Of a DNA stretch of 64,000 nt, positions 17,795-25,884 are shown one piece after another. Location: positions 1 to 64,000 of the forward strand of contig JARLJJ010000112.1 in assembly GCA_031291275.1 (NCBI GenBank), in the 5' to 3' direction. The translations under genes and the position numbers were made by a program. Each line of letters begins with the position of its first letter. Position 1 is the first letter of the stretch. Below the pieces are notes generated by a model. That model was not told the DNA's origin. It saw nothing but the letters and a program-made list of their open reading frames with translations, and ran no database searches. Source of the DNA: Formivibrio sp. Its GTDB lineage: Bacteria; Pseudomonadota; Gammaproteobacteria; Burkholderiales; Chitinibacteraceae.

Positions 17795-18676
17795 ATGCAA
17801 TCCGGCATCCTTCGTGCCCTTGGCGCATATCTGCTCTGGTCGCTCTTCCCCATTTACTTCAAAGCGCTGCAAGGTATTTCGCCACAGGAAGTCCTGTTGC
17901 ATCGCATGACCTGGTCAGTACTCTTCCTGTTCGCCGTCCTGCTTTTCAGGGGTAACTGGAAATGGTTATGGATGGCGCTGCAGGACAAAAAAACGCTCAA
18001 GACATTTTCTCTCAGCGCCGTGCTGATTTCAGTCAACTGGTATGTCTACATTTGGGCCGTACAGGAAAATCGCGTGGTGGATGCCAGCCTTGGCTATTTC
18101 ATCAACCCTCTGTTCAATGTATTGATCGGCGTTTTTTTACTGCGCGAACACTTGCGCCCCATGCAATGGGCATCGATTGCTTTAGCTGCCGCAGGCGTAT
18201 TGTGGTTGACGGTAAAGGGTGGGCAACTCCCCTGGATTGCATTGTCATTGGCCGCCTCGTTTGGTACCTACGGACTGATCCGCAAGACGGCACATCTGGG
18301 CGCGCAAGAAGGGTTAATGGTCGAAACCGCCCTGCTCTTTCCTTTTGCCACAGGCATACTGATTTGGTTAGCAGCGACCGGACAAAGCGGTTTTGTTAAT
18401 TCAGGCTGGCACTACCAGATTCTATTGGTATTGGCGGGCCCCATTACGGTGATCCCACTACTGCTGTATGCCTCCGGGGCACGGCGTATACCCTATTCAT
18501 TGATGGGTATCTTGCAGTATGTCACGCCGACAGTTCAGTTCATGTTGGGTGTTTTTTTGTGGCATGAGCCCTTCAATCAAACAAAATTGATCGGATTTTC
18601 CTTCATCTGGCTGGGGTTGGCGCTTTACACTGCGGAAAGTCTAATCACCTCGCAATTACGAAAGACGCCATGCTGA
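17795..18676 (+). CDS. rarD: RarD-type EamA (DMT) transporter
   Basis: Ten-helix drug/metabolite transporter of 293 residues. The start 'MQSGILRALGAYLLWSLFPI' and the segments 'QEVLLHRMTWSVLF', 'LISVNWYVYIWAV', 'LGYFINPLFNVLIG' and 'SLMGILQYVTPTVQFMLGV' are characteristic of RarD. The substrate is not established for the family. The longer frame from 17714 lacks family similarity. It overlaps rlmJ by 7 nt, indicating co-transcription. Confidence 0.87.
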   Translation: MQSGILRALGAYLLWSLFPIYFKALQGISPQEVLLHRMTWSVLFLFAVLLFRGNWKWLWMALQDKKTLKTFSLSAVLISVNWYVYIWAVQENRVVDASLGYFINPLFNVLIGVFLLREHLRPMQWASIALAAAGVLWLTVKGGQLPWIALSLAASFGTYGLIRKTAHLGAQEGLMVETALLFPFATGILIWLAATGQSGFVNSGWHYQILLVLAGPITVIPLLLYASGARRIPYSLMGILQYVTPTVQFMLGVFLWHEPFNQTKLIGFSFIWLGLALYTAESLITSQLRKTPC

Positions 18677-19530
18677 GTTACCGCCACGCTTTTCACGCCG
18701 GCAATCATGCCGACGTACTGAAACACACCATCGAAATTTTGCTGCTGCGTTACCTGAACCAGAAAGATAAACCCTGGTGGTATGTCGATAGCCATGCCGG
18801 TGCAGGTTGCTATTCGCTCGTCGAAGGTTATGCCACCAAGAATGCTGAATTCGAAGGTGGTATCGCCCGGCTCTGGGATCGCACCGATCTGCCCGCAGCG
18901 CTGGCCGATTATGTGAACCTGGTAAAATCATTGAACCCGGATGGCGTGCTGCGTTTGTATCCCGGTTCGCCCCTGATTGCCCAAAAAATCATGCGCCCCC
19001 ATGATCGCCTGCGCCTGTTCGAGCTGCATCCCAGCGACTGCACAATCTTGCAGGAAAATTTTGCCCATGCCAGCAAACGTGCAGTGATTCAGCAAAGTGA
19101 TGGCTTTGCCGGTCTGAAGTCAGTACTGCCACCTCAACCACGCCGAGCACTGGTGCTGATTGATCCGCCTTTTGAAGACAAAAGCGATTATCAGACCATG
19201 ATCAGCGCTTTGCAGGATGCACTGAAACGCTTTGCCACGGGCACCTACGCTATCTGGTTTCCGCATCTGCAACGTGATGAAATTGGCGAGATGACTGCCA
19301 AGTTGAAGAAACTACCGGTTAAAAGTTGGTTGCATGCCGGATTGAACGTACAAGGCCCGTCACCTGATGGCTTTGGCATGCGCGGCAGCAGCATGTTTAT
19401 CCTCAATCCGCCATGGACGCTAAAGCAGGACTTGGAAAATGTCATGCCTTTCCTGGCCGACATATTGAAACAGGACAAAGGGGCGGGATTCGTACTGGAC
19501 TATCAGGAAAATACAACGAGCCCGGGATAA
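18670..19530 (+). CDS. rlmJ: 23S rRNA (adenine-2030-N6)-methyltransferase
   Basis: SAM-dependent methyltransferase that modifies A2030 of 23S rRNA. The 286-residue protein begins with the family-specific 'MLSYRHAFHAGNHADVLKH', has the SAM-binding segment 'YVDSHAGAG' at about 38-46, and the catalytic DPPF at 165-168. It also has 'YAIWFPH' and 'GMRGSSMFILNPPW'. Length and motifs match E. coli RlmJ. Confidence 0.92.
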   Translation: MLSYRHAFHAGNHADVLKHTIEILLLRYLNQKDKPWWYVDSHAGAGCYSLVEGYATKNAEFEGGIARLWDRTDLPAALADYVNLVKSLNPDGVLRLYPGSPLIAQKIMRPHDRLRLFELHPSDCTILQENFAHASKRAVIQQSDGFAGLKSVLPPQPRRALVLIDPPFEDKSDYQTMISALQDALKRFATGTYAIWFPHLQRDEIGEMTAKLKKLPVKSWLHAGLNVQGPSPDGFGMRGSSMFILNPPWTLKQDLENVMPFLADILKQDKGAGFVLDYQENTTSPG

Positions 19531-19577
19531 AAACAGAGAGCTCCCCGCACTGATCGAAATTAAATCCACTTGATGGA

Positions 19578-19664
19578 CGGCTACAGCGTAGCCGCACCAT
19601 GGAATTCTTTAGGGAATACACATCCGGCGCACAACCCTTCTCAGGGGTGACCCTACGCCGGATG
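19578..19664. repeat. Two hairpins in the rlmJ/lipoprotein convergent spacer
   Basis: CGGCTAC-AGC-GTAGCCG (19578-19594) is a perfect 7-bp stem. CATCCGGCG (19621-19629) pairs with CGCCGGATG (19656-19664) around an inner CCCT/AGGG stem. Neither has a T-run. The second resembles a short extragenic palindrome. They probably end or protect transcripts from both sides. Confidence 0.55.
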
Positions 19665-19677
19665 AAGTGCCATCCCG

Positions 19678-20175
19678 TTACTGTACGTTCGTTTCCAGTT
19701 CCCGATTAAAGATGGCTCGACCAATCCCGGCCAATTGCCGAATACTTGTATCGAGATCAACCACCTCGACATGACTAGTTTTATGGTCGTCAGAGTACAT
19801 CACATGATATTGAACGGTGCCGGTCAGATTTTGACCATCCAAATCAAGCTGAGATGAGTCTGTCTTGAAGGCATCTTGCAGAACCGACGTAACTTTGACT
19901 GCGCAATTCACTTGATTCGTTTCTTTTGTGGCACTCAAGGTAGTGGTGTCAGTCAATACAAGTTTGAAATGTCTGCGAGTAGTCTCCAGATAACCATCTA
20001 CCAAACTTGGCGTATCTGCAGAGAATTGATTTCCTATTTTTTTCCAAATCAAATCAGGCAAAGTTGCTTGTGCAGATTCGAATGAACAACTTAAAGCCGG
20101 ACCATTGTTTGTTGAACATCCAGCCAGTCCGAGCACACCTGCCGTTACCGCCATGTAGAGAATAAAACCTTTCAT
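19678..20175 (-). CDS. Small lipoprotein of unknown function
   Basis: I do not recognise this 165-residue protein. It has a lipoprotein signal peptide with lipobox 'LAGC' (Cys20), so it should be lipid-anchored after export. The rest is a soluble domain with two further cysteines ('LSCSF', 'VNCAV') and a C-terminal stretch 'DTSIRQLAGIGRAIFNREL'. It lies in a locally AT-rich region with 600 bp of non-coding DNA upstream. Confidence 0.75.
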   Translation of the reverse strand: MKGFILYMAVTAGVLGLAGCSTNNGPALSCSFESAQATLPDLIWKKIGNQFSADTPSLVDGYLETTRRHFKLVLTDTTTLSATKETNQVNCAVKVTSVLQDAFKTDSSQLDLDGQNLTGTVQYHVMYSDDHKTSHVEVVDLDTSIRQLAGIGRAIFNRELETNVQ

Positions 20176-20796
20176 ATATTTCTTAATTCCACGCAGAACA
20201 AAAACCGGATACTACCGCCTTTCGATTGACGAGACATGTAATTTATTACCAATTTAATTATTTTACAACTACCAACACATCAGTAAGAAATAAAAAGTCA
20301 TGATACTTATCGTATTGTTTTACATGATATATTAGTATTTTTATCCATACTGTCCAGAATAACTCACTTAAAAATGTAGTTAAATTTGCAGGCAAACTGA
20401 TATATCACCAACCAAATCCGCTACTCAGTATTTTTATGTTGTATTCAAACGTAATGCATGGGTAATGAACATCATGAAATAATTTTTTTATTTTCGTGGA
20501 TCTAAAATAAAACCAAGCAGGAATGATAGAAAGAAACGCTTAAAATCGTCGAAGAACAGCATGAAAACAGAATGATCAGGAAAACTATTAGAAGACAGTA
20601 ATGATTGTCGGCAGCTATAGAAAGTACGGACTTAAGCCAGACAAACATGTTTATCTATCTGGTCAAACTGATTCTGAAAAAATTAGAGAAGGCCCATGAA
20701 ATATTGGGCAAAAAGTGTCGGCACTCAATAAAATCAGCAGACTTACATCCGGAGCCGACACCCAATCCAATGGAGATTATTTGGATACAATATCGG
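20176..20796. other. AT-rich non-coding spacer
   Basis: About 620 bp without a credible gene, clearly richer in A/T than the rest of the window. The only sizeable open frame on the plus strand (from 20605) runs antisense into the Anbu gene and is rejected. An imperfect nested inverted repeat occupies 20703-20766: GTGTCGGC at 20715-20722 against GCCGACAC at 20754-20761, with outer ATTGGG/CCCAAT. The lipoprotein promoter should lie near its left end. Confidence 0.6.
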
Positions 20797-21519
20797 CTAA
20801 GGCATATCAGGGAGTTCGGTAAAAACTTGGCGCAAGCTTTCGCCCCACTGGTTATGGATCAGGTTGAAATAGGGATCATCATTTTCAATACTGACATGCT
20901 TGGCCACACACAAGGCATCGCGTTCATAGATCAACAGATCCAATGGCAACCCGACCGACAAGTTGGAACGTATCGTCGAATCCATGGATATCAGCGCACA
21001 TTTGGCTGCTTCATTCAGTGATCTACGATTGTGAATCACTCGGTCAATGATCGGTTTGCCATATTTTGATTCACCGATCTGGAAATAAGGGGTATCTGAG
21101 GTCGCCTCGATAAAATTCCCTGCCGCGTAAATATGAAATAGCCGCGGGGCTTCACCAGAAATCTGCCCCCCCAGAATAAAGGCAGCAGTGAATTCAATGC
21201 CAAACTCTTTCAGGTGTTCTGCGTCGCGGGCGCGCACTTCGCGCAGGGCATCACCGATGACGCGTGCAGCCTCAAACATCGTCGGTGCATTCATCAAGTT
21301 CTGCCCGGTTGCCGTATGGTTCCCCTCCTGCAACAGCGTGGTCACCGCTTGACTGATCGCAAGATTGCCTGACGTTAACAACACCAATACCCGGTCACCG
21401 GTACGTTCATAGATGGTCATCTTGCGGAAGGTGTTGACATGATCCACGCCCGCATTGGTTCGTGAATCAGATAGAAAGACCAAGCCGGCATCTAGCCGCA
21501 TGGCCACACAATAAGTCAT
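20797..21519 (-). CDS. Anbu proteasome-type protease
   Basis: Ancestral beta-subunit (Anbu) family Ntn-hydrolase of 240 residues, related to proteasome beta subunits and HslV. After Met removal the N-terminal Thr would be the nucleophile. Asp17 ('FLSDSRTNAG') and Lys32 ('TFRKMTIYE') sit where the catalytic partners are expected, and 'LLTSGNLAISQAV' and 'QIGESKYGKPIIDR' are typical of Anbu. It is the last gene of a four-gene minus-strand cluster with a transglutaminase-like protein, an alpha-E protein and a circularly permuted ATP-grasp enzyme, the known Anbu neighbourhood. Its substrates are unknown. Confidence 0.92.
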   Translation of the reverse strand: MTYCVAMRLDAGLVFLSDSRTNAGVDHVNTFRKMTIYERTGDRVLVLLTSGNLAISQAVTTLLQEGNHTATGQNLMNAPTMFEAARVIGDALREVRARDAEHLKEFGIEFTAAFILGGQISGEAPRLFHIYAAGNFIEATSDTPYFQIGESKYGKPIIDRVIHNRRSLNEAAKCALISMDSTIRSNLSVGLPLDLLIYERDALCVAKHVSIENDDPYFNLIHNQWGESLRQVFTELPDMP

Positions 21520-21571
21520 CTTCTCTCCTGGAACCGCACAAGGCAGTTTTTTTGGGGCCGTTTATTAAGTT

Positions 21572-22375
21572 TTATTGCTGGGCACCATGACTCACCAATA
21601 CATTGACCGCCATCGCTTCGTCACCACCGCCACGCCGCACACCGCGCACCGGACAAGCATCGAGATAGTCGCGCCCAATGGCCAGCCGGCAATGTTCCGG
21701 GCCGGTAAATCGGTTATTGGTAATATCGAAACTGATCCAGCCCATATTTTCCACCCAGACATCCGCCCAGGCATGGCTGGCGGCATTCTGGCTGCCACCC
21801 GCATGAATGTAACCGCTGACATAGCGCGCAGGTAAATTCATGACGCGGCAGCAGGCAATAAACAAGTGGGCGTGATCCTGGCAAACGCCGCTGCCACGAG
21901 CCAAGGTTTGTATTGCCGTACTCTGCACATCGCTACTCCCCGGCAGGTATTCCACCTTATCCTGAATTGTCCCGATCAATTTGAACAGTGTATCAATCCG
22001 TGCGCCATACGGTTCCAAATGGCGCCTGGCGAGATCGCGCACAGCCTCATCCGCCTCCGTCAGGCGTGTTTCTTGTAAATACGCCAGGATAGGCACTTCA
22101 TCACCGTCAGAGGGGCGATGCGCATTTTGCTCGTCGACGGAAACCTGCCCGCTCACAAAAATGCGGATCTCATCGTGCGGAGAATCCAGCACCAGGATAT
22201 GACCGATATTGCCGTAGGCATCCATATGCCGTTGGTAACGACCTGGCGCGGTTATTTTCCAGTTCAGCGCGCGCTGCTGCGATTCCAGCCGGGGGGTTAA
22301 ACGCAAATGCTGGATGGTGTAGTCAACCGGATGTGAATATTTATAAATAGTTTCGTGCTGAATATTGAGCAACAT
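21572..22375 (-). CDS. Transglutaminase-like cysteine protease of the Anbu cluster
   Basis: Cytoplasmic transglutaminase-fold protein of 267 residues with an N-terminal bacterial transglutaminase domain ('IYKYSHPVDYTIQHLRLTPR'). The catalytic triad is visible: Cys165 in 'GSGVCQDHAH', His201 in 'SHAWADVWV' and Asp217 in 'ISFDITNN'. The ATG at 22375 follows AAAGGAG by 6-7 nt. In this cluster it may cut or form an amide bond in a peptide made by the ATP-grasp partner. That is inference from the conserved neighbourhood. Confidence 0.9.
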   Translation of the reverse strand: MLLNIQHETIYKYSHPVDYTIQHLRLTPRLESQQRALNWKITAPGRYQRHMDAYGNIGHILVLDSPHDEIRIFVSGQVSVDEQNAHRPSDGDEVPILAYLQETRLTEADEAVRDLARRHLEPYGARIDTLFKLIGTIQDKVEYLPGSSDVQSTAIQTLARGSGVCQDHAHLFIACCRVMNLPARYVSGYIHAGGSQNAASHAWADVWVENMGWISFDITNNRFTGPEHCRLAIGRDYLDACPVRGVRRGGGDEAMAVNVLVSHGAQQ

Positions 22376-22444
22376 GAATTTCTCCTTTCTGCTGCTCACA
22401 AAGTAGTGTGCAGAGGATGTCCTCGCTGAGCGAGTGATGTTTAC

Positions 22445-23389
22445 TTACAGCAGTGAAGGCAACAGGAAATCCTGGCCGATCCGGTCACCCAGATCATGAA
22501 TACGATCAGTGAACCGACTCAAAAATGGGTGCAGGCCATCTTCGACAATATCCTCGATGCGACCGTAGCGCAGTTCGGCATGCAATTGGCCTGCCCGCCG
22601 ACAGGTCTCTGCAGAATGACGATTGGCTATCTTGTGCAATGCCGCATCGACAGTCTCCAGGCACGCCAACAAAGAACGCGGCATGTCATCGCGCAAGATC
22701 AAGAGCTCCGCCACGCGTGTGGGTGTCATGACATCGCGATAAACCCGGCGGTAGATTTCAAAAGCCGAAACGGAACGCAGCAAGGCGCCCCACTGGTAGT
22801 AATCGCCGGCACCACCACCGGTCAGCCCCGCTGCTAGCAAGTGATATTTCACATCCAGCAACCGGGCCGTGTTGTCCGCCCGCTCAAGATGGGTTCCCAA
22901 GCGAATAAAATGAAAAGCTTCGTCATGCAGCATGGTGCCGAACGTCACACCACGCGATAGGGATGAACGCCGCTTCACCCACTCAAAAAATTCGCCGTGA
23001 TCAACTTCAGACAATGGACGAGATGCACGTTGAGCCATTTCCAGCCAGGTTGAATTGACGGTTTCCCACATTTCTTGCGTCAAGGTTCCACGCACGGCAT
23101 GGGCATTCTCCCGGGCAGCACGCAGGCAACTGTAAATACTTGACGAGTTTTGCTCATCCATCGCCAAAAAATGCAGTACCTTGGCGCCGTCTACCTCGTC
23201 GTGCAGATCCTGATAAGTTTGCGCTCTGCCGCTGCAATTAAGGGCAGCCAACCAACTGCGATTGGCCACTTCCGTGGTTTGCGGCACCAGCGACATCTGC
23301 CAGGTCACGTCCAGCAGGCGAGCCATGTTCTCGGCACGTTCGATATAACGTGCCATCCAGTAAAGTTGATCCGCGGTTCGGGATAGCAT
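22445..23389 (-). CDS. Alpha-E domain protein of the Anbu cluster
   Basis: Helical alpha-E (DUF403) protein of 314 residues. It starts 'MLSRTADQLYWMARYIERAE' and contains 'RLGTHLERADNTARLLDVKYH' (about residues 165-185; not all shown) and 'YRRVYRDVMTPTRVAELLIL'. Proteins of this family regularly accompany circularly permuted ATP-grasp and transglutaminase genes; their biochemical role is not known. GGAGG lies 7 nt before the ATG at 23389. An earlier ATG at 23395 is only one base from the GGAGG and less likely. Confidence 0.9.
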   Translation of the reverse strand: MLSRTADQLYWMARYIERAENMARLLDVTWQMSLVPQTTEVANRSWLAALNCSGRAQTYQDLHDEVDGAKVLHFLAMDEQNSSSIYSCLRAARENAHAVRGTLTQEMWETVNSTWLEMAQRASRPLSEVDHGEFFEWVKRRSSLSRGVTFGTMLHDEAFHFIRLGTHLERADNTARLLDVKYHLLAAGLTGGGAGDYYQWGALLRSVSAFEIYRRVYRDVMTPTRVAELLILRDDMPRSLLACLETVDAALHKIANRHSAETCRRAGQLHAELRYGRIEDIVEDGLHPFLSRFTDRIHDLGDRIGQDFLLPSLL

Positions 23390-23391
23390 GG

Positions 23392-24810
23392 TCATTCCTC
23401 CAAAACCCAAGTGTCTTTCGTGCCCCCGCCCTGCGAGGAATTCACTACCAGTGAACCTTCACGCAATGCCACGCGCGTCAAGCCACCCGGCACCATCTTG
23501 ATTTCTTTGCCGGACAGCACGAACGGGCGCAAATCGATATGGCGCGGAGCGATACCGGATTCAACAAAAATCGGACAGGTCGACAATGCCAAGGTTGGCT
23601 GAGCGATGTATTGCATCGGATTGGCAATCAGCAACTGACGAAAACGTTCGATTTCATCCTTGCTGGCCGCCGGCCCCACCAGCATGCCATAGCCCCCGGC
23701 ACCATGAGTTTCCTTCACCACAAGTTCCGACAAGTGATCGAGCACATAAGACAGATCATCGGGCTTGCGACACATCCACGTCGGCACATTGTTCAGCAGG
23801 GGTTCTTCGCCCAGGTAGAACCGGATCATCTCTGGCACATAGGGATAGATGGATTTGTCATCGGCCACACCGGCGCCGATTGCGTTGGCCAGCGTGATCC
23901 GGCCGGAACGATAGACCGAGAGCAGCCCCGGCACCCCAAGCATGGAATCCTGGCGGAAAGCCAACGGATCGAGAAAATCATCGTCAATACGGCGGTAGAT
24001 CACATCGACACGCTGCGGACCTTGCGTGGTTCGCATGTATACCGCTTCATCGAGTACGAAAAGATCGCGCCCCTCAACCAGCTCCACACCCATTTGTTGT
24101 GCCAGAAACGCATGTTCAAAATAGGCGGAGTTATGACTGCCTGGGGTCATCACGACCACGGTAGGATCGACGACCCCTTGCGGCGCACAGGAACGCAAGT
24201 TATCCAGCAGCATGTCCGGATAATGATCAACCGGCGCGATCTGGTGGCGGGCAAACAACTCAGGGAAAAGCCGCATCATCATCTTGCGGTCTTCCAGCAT
24301 GTAGGAAACACCGGACGGCACGCGCAGGTTATCTTCCAGCACATAGAATTCACCCGCGCCGGCTCGCACCACATCGATCCCGGCGATGTGGGTATAGATA
24401 CCTTCCGGCACATCCACGCCTTGCATTTCTGGCCGGTACTGGGCATTTTTCAGGATTTGCTCGGGCGGGATAAGCCCGGCTTTGAGGATTTCCTGGCTAT
24501 GGTAAATATCGTGAATAAACAGATTGAGCGCACGTACCCGCTGGCGCAGACCATCAGCCAATGCTGACCATTCCTTGGCTGGAATGATGCGAGGAAGCAA
24601 ATCAAACGGAATCAACCGTTCGGTACCCGCCTCTTCACCATAAACCGCAAAGGTAATCCCCAGGCGACGAAAAGTCAGATCGGCTTCCGCCTGCTTGCGA
24701 GCCAGTCGTGCAGCTGCCGTTTCCTTCAGCCACTTGCTGTACTCAGCGTAATGTGGGCGCGGCTCTCCCGTTGCCAAAGTCATTTCATCGTAAAACGCAG
24801 AGGTGATCAT
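23392..24810 (-). CDS. Circularly permuted ATP-grasp type 2 protein
   Basis: Predicted peptide or amide ligase of 472 residues, the first gene of the Anbu cluster. The N-terminal part has 'YDEMTLATGEPRPHYAEYSK'. The core has 'PVGWE'-type family segments here read as 'VRAGAGEFYVLEDNLRVPSG', 'VVMTPGSHNSAYFEHAFLA', 'DVIYRRIDDDFLDPL' and 'VKETHGAGGYGMLVG', which form the ATP site. The C-terminus 'SSQGGGTKDTWVL' is typical. The start at 24810 is chosen by family length. Its ribosome site is weak. It stops next to the alpha-E start. Confidence 0.9.
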   Translation of the reverse strand: MITSAFYDEMTLATGEPRPHYAEYSKWLKETAAARLARKQAEADLTFRRLGITFAVYGEEAGTERLIPFDLLPRIIPAKEWSALADGLRQRVRALNLFIHDIYHSQEILKAGLIPPEQILKNAQYRPEMQGVDVPEGIYTHIAGIDVVRAGAGEFYVLEDNLRVPSGVSYMLEDRKMMMRLFPELFARHQIAPVDHYPDMLLDNLRSCAPQGVVDPTVVVMTPGSHNSAYFEHAFLAQQMGVELVEGRDLFVLDEAVYMRTTQGPQRVDVIYRRIDDDFLDPLAFRQDSMLGVPGLLSVYRSGRITLANAIGAGVADDKSIYPYVPEMIRFYLGEEPLLNNVPTWMCRKPDDLSYVLDHLSELVVKETHGAGGYGMLVGPAASKDEIERFRQLLIANPMQYIAQPTLALSTCPIFVESGIAPRHIDLRPFVLSGKEIKMVPGGLTRVALREGSLVVNSSQGGGTKDTWVLEE

Positions 24811-25059
24811 AATGTTTAGCAATCCAGAATCATTACCACTTTCGTAATGCAGGAACCATGCCATGCACCATGCACACGAAAGCGGCGAGATAAGCAAGAA
24901 CAGCGCACCAAGGACGCTCTCACTTTTGATAAACAGTGCGCCCGGATGGTGCGGCAGAGTTACTTCGAATCAAAATTGGCCACAATTCATGCTATTGAAA
25001 TGACAGCTCAATAGCTGGGGCGCTAAACTTCAGCCTAGTTTCAACAGGGAGAAACCACA

Positions 25060-25833
25060 ATGAAAAGCATCATTTCCGACATGGACGGCGTGATTTACCG
25101 GGGCAAGCAATTGATCCCGGGCGCCCATGATTTTGTACAACGCCTGCTTGCCAGCAAAATTCCGTTTCTGTTCCTGACCAATAATGCGGAACAAACACCC
25201 ATCGATCTCAAACTCAAACTTGAGCAATTGGGAATCAACGGCCTGACCGAAGACAACTTCATCACCGCAGCCATGGCCACCGCCATGTTTCTCAAAGCAC
25301 AAAACCGCAAACCCACCCCAAAGGCCTTCGTGATTGGCGGCGGCGGCTTGATGAGCGAGCTCTACAACGTCGGCTTCTCGATATCCGAATCCAATCCGGA
25401 TTATGTGATCGTGGCCAAATCCACCTCATTCGGCTATGAGCAACTGAAAAAAGCGGTGCACTTTATCGATCACGGCGCTAAATTTATCGGGACCAATCCG
25501 GACATGATTGATCCAGTGGAAGGCGGATATGAACCAGCAGCCGGTACGCTTTTAGCCGCCATTTCTGCAGCAACCGGCAAGAAGCCTTATATTGTTGGCA
25601 AGCCCAATGCATTGATGATGACGCTCGCCACGCGCAAGTTAGGCGTGCATCCCGACAATGCGGTCATGATTGGCGATCGCATGGATACCGACATTGTCGG
25701 CGGCATGGAAGCGGGCATGACCACCGCGCTGGTACTCTCCGGCGTGACCAGCCCTGAAATCATGGAAAGCTTCCCGTACCGACCGGACCATGTGTTCAAC
25801 AACGTGGGCGAAATTGATCTGGCTGCGCTGTAA
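25060..25833 (+). CDS. HAD-superfamily IIA (NagD-like) phosphatase
   Basis: Cytoplasmic sugar- or nucleotide-phosphate phosphatase of 257 residues. Motif I is 'SDMDGVIYRG' (nucleophile Asp7, acid Asp9), motif II 'LFLTNNAEQT', and motif IV 'VMIGDRMDTDIVGGMEAGM'. A C2-type cap lies between them. This matches the NagD branch. The substrate cannot be deduced. The start follows AGGGAGAAA. The gene stands alone between the Anbu cluster and tamB, facing the latter. Confidence 0.88.
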   Translation: MKSIISDMDGVIYRGKQLIPGAHDFVQRLLASKIPFLFLTNNAEQTPIDLKLKLEQLGINGLTEDNFITAAMATAMFLKAQNRKPTPKAFVIGGGGLMSELYNVGFSISESNPDYVIVAKSTSFGYEQLKKAVHFIDHGAKFIGTNPDMIDPVEGGYEPAAGTLLAAISAATGKKPYIVGKPNALMMTLATRKLGVHPDNAVMIGDRMDTDIVGGMEAGMTTALVLSGVTSPEIMESFPYRPDHVFNNVGEIDLAAL

Positions 25834-25845
25834 CCTGACAAACCA

Positions 25846-25872
25846 AGGGCGACAGCGCAAAACTGTCGCCCT
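25846..25872. terminator. Hairpin between the HAD gene and tamB
   Basis: AGGGCGACAG and CTGTCGCCCT form a perfect 10-bp stem with a 7-nt loop, 12 bp after the HAD stop and 12 bp after the tamB stop on the other strand. The T-run is poor, but the convergent position suggests a shared terminator. Confidence 0.65.
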
Positions 25873-25884
25873 GACTCAATGGAA

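Noticed and set aside
19621-19664. Enterobacterial-type REP element
   Set aside because: GCCGGATG resembles the core of REP sequences, but only single imperfect copies are seen (also 33890-33897), and a repeat family cannot be shown within this window.
20703-20766. Nested inverted repeat considered as an integron attC-like site
   Set aside because: No integrase, no cassette array and no proper R/L box core. It is more likely a hairpin in spacer DNA.
20605-21021. A 138-codon plus-strand frame entering the Anbu gene
   Set aside because: More than half is antisense to Anbu. The rest is AT-rich spacer and has no convincing ribosome site.
23539-24567. A 342-codon plus-strand frame within the ATP-grasp gene
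   Set aside because: Antisense shadow without recognisable domains.
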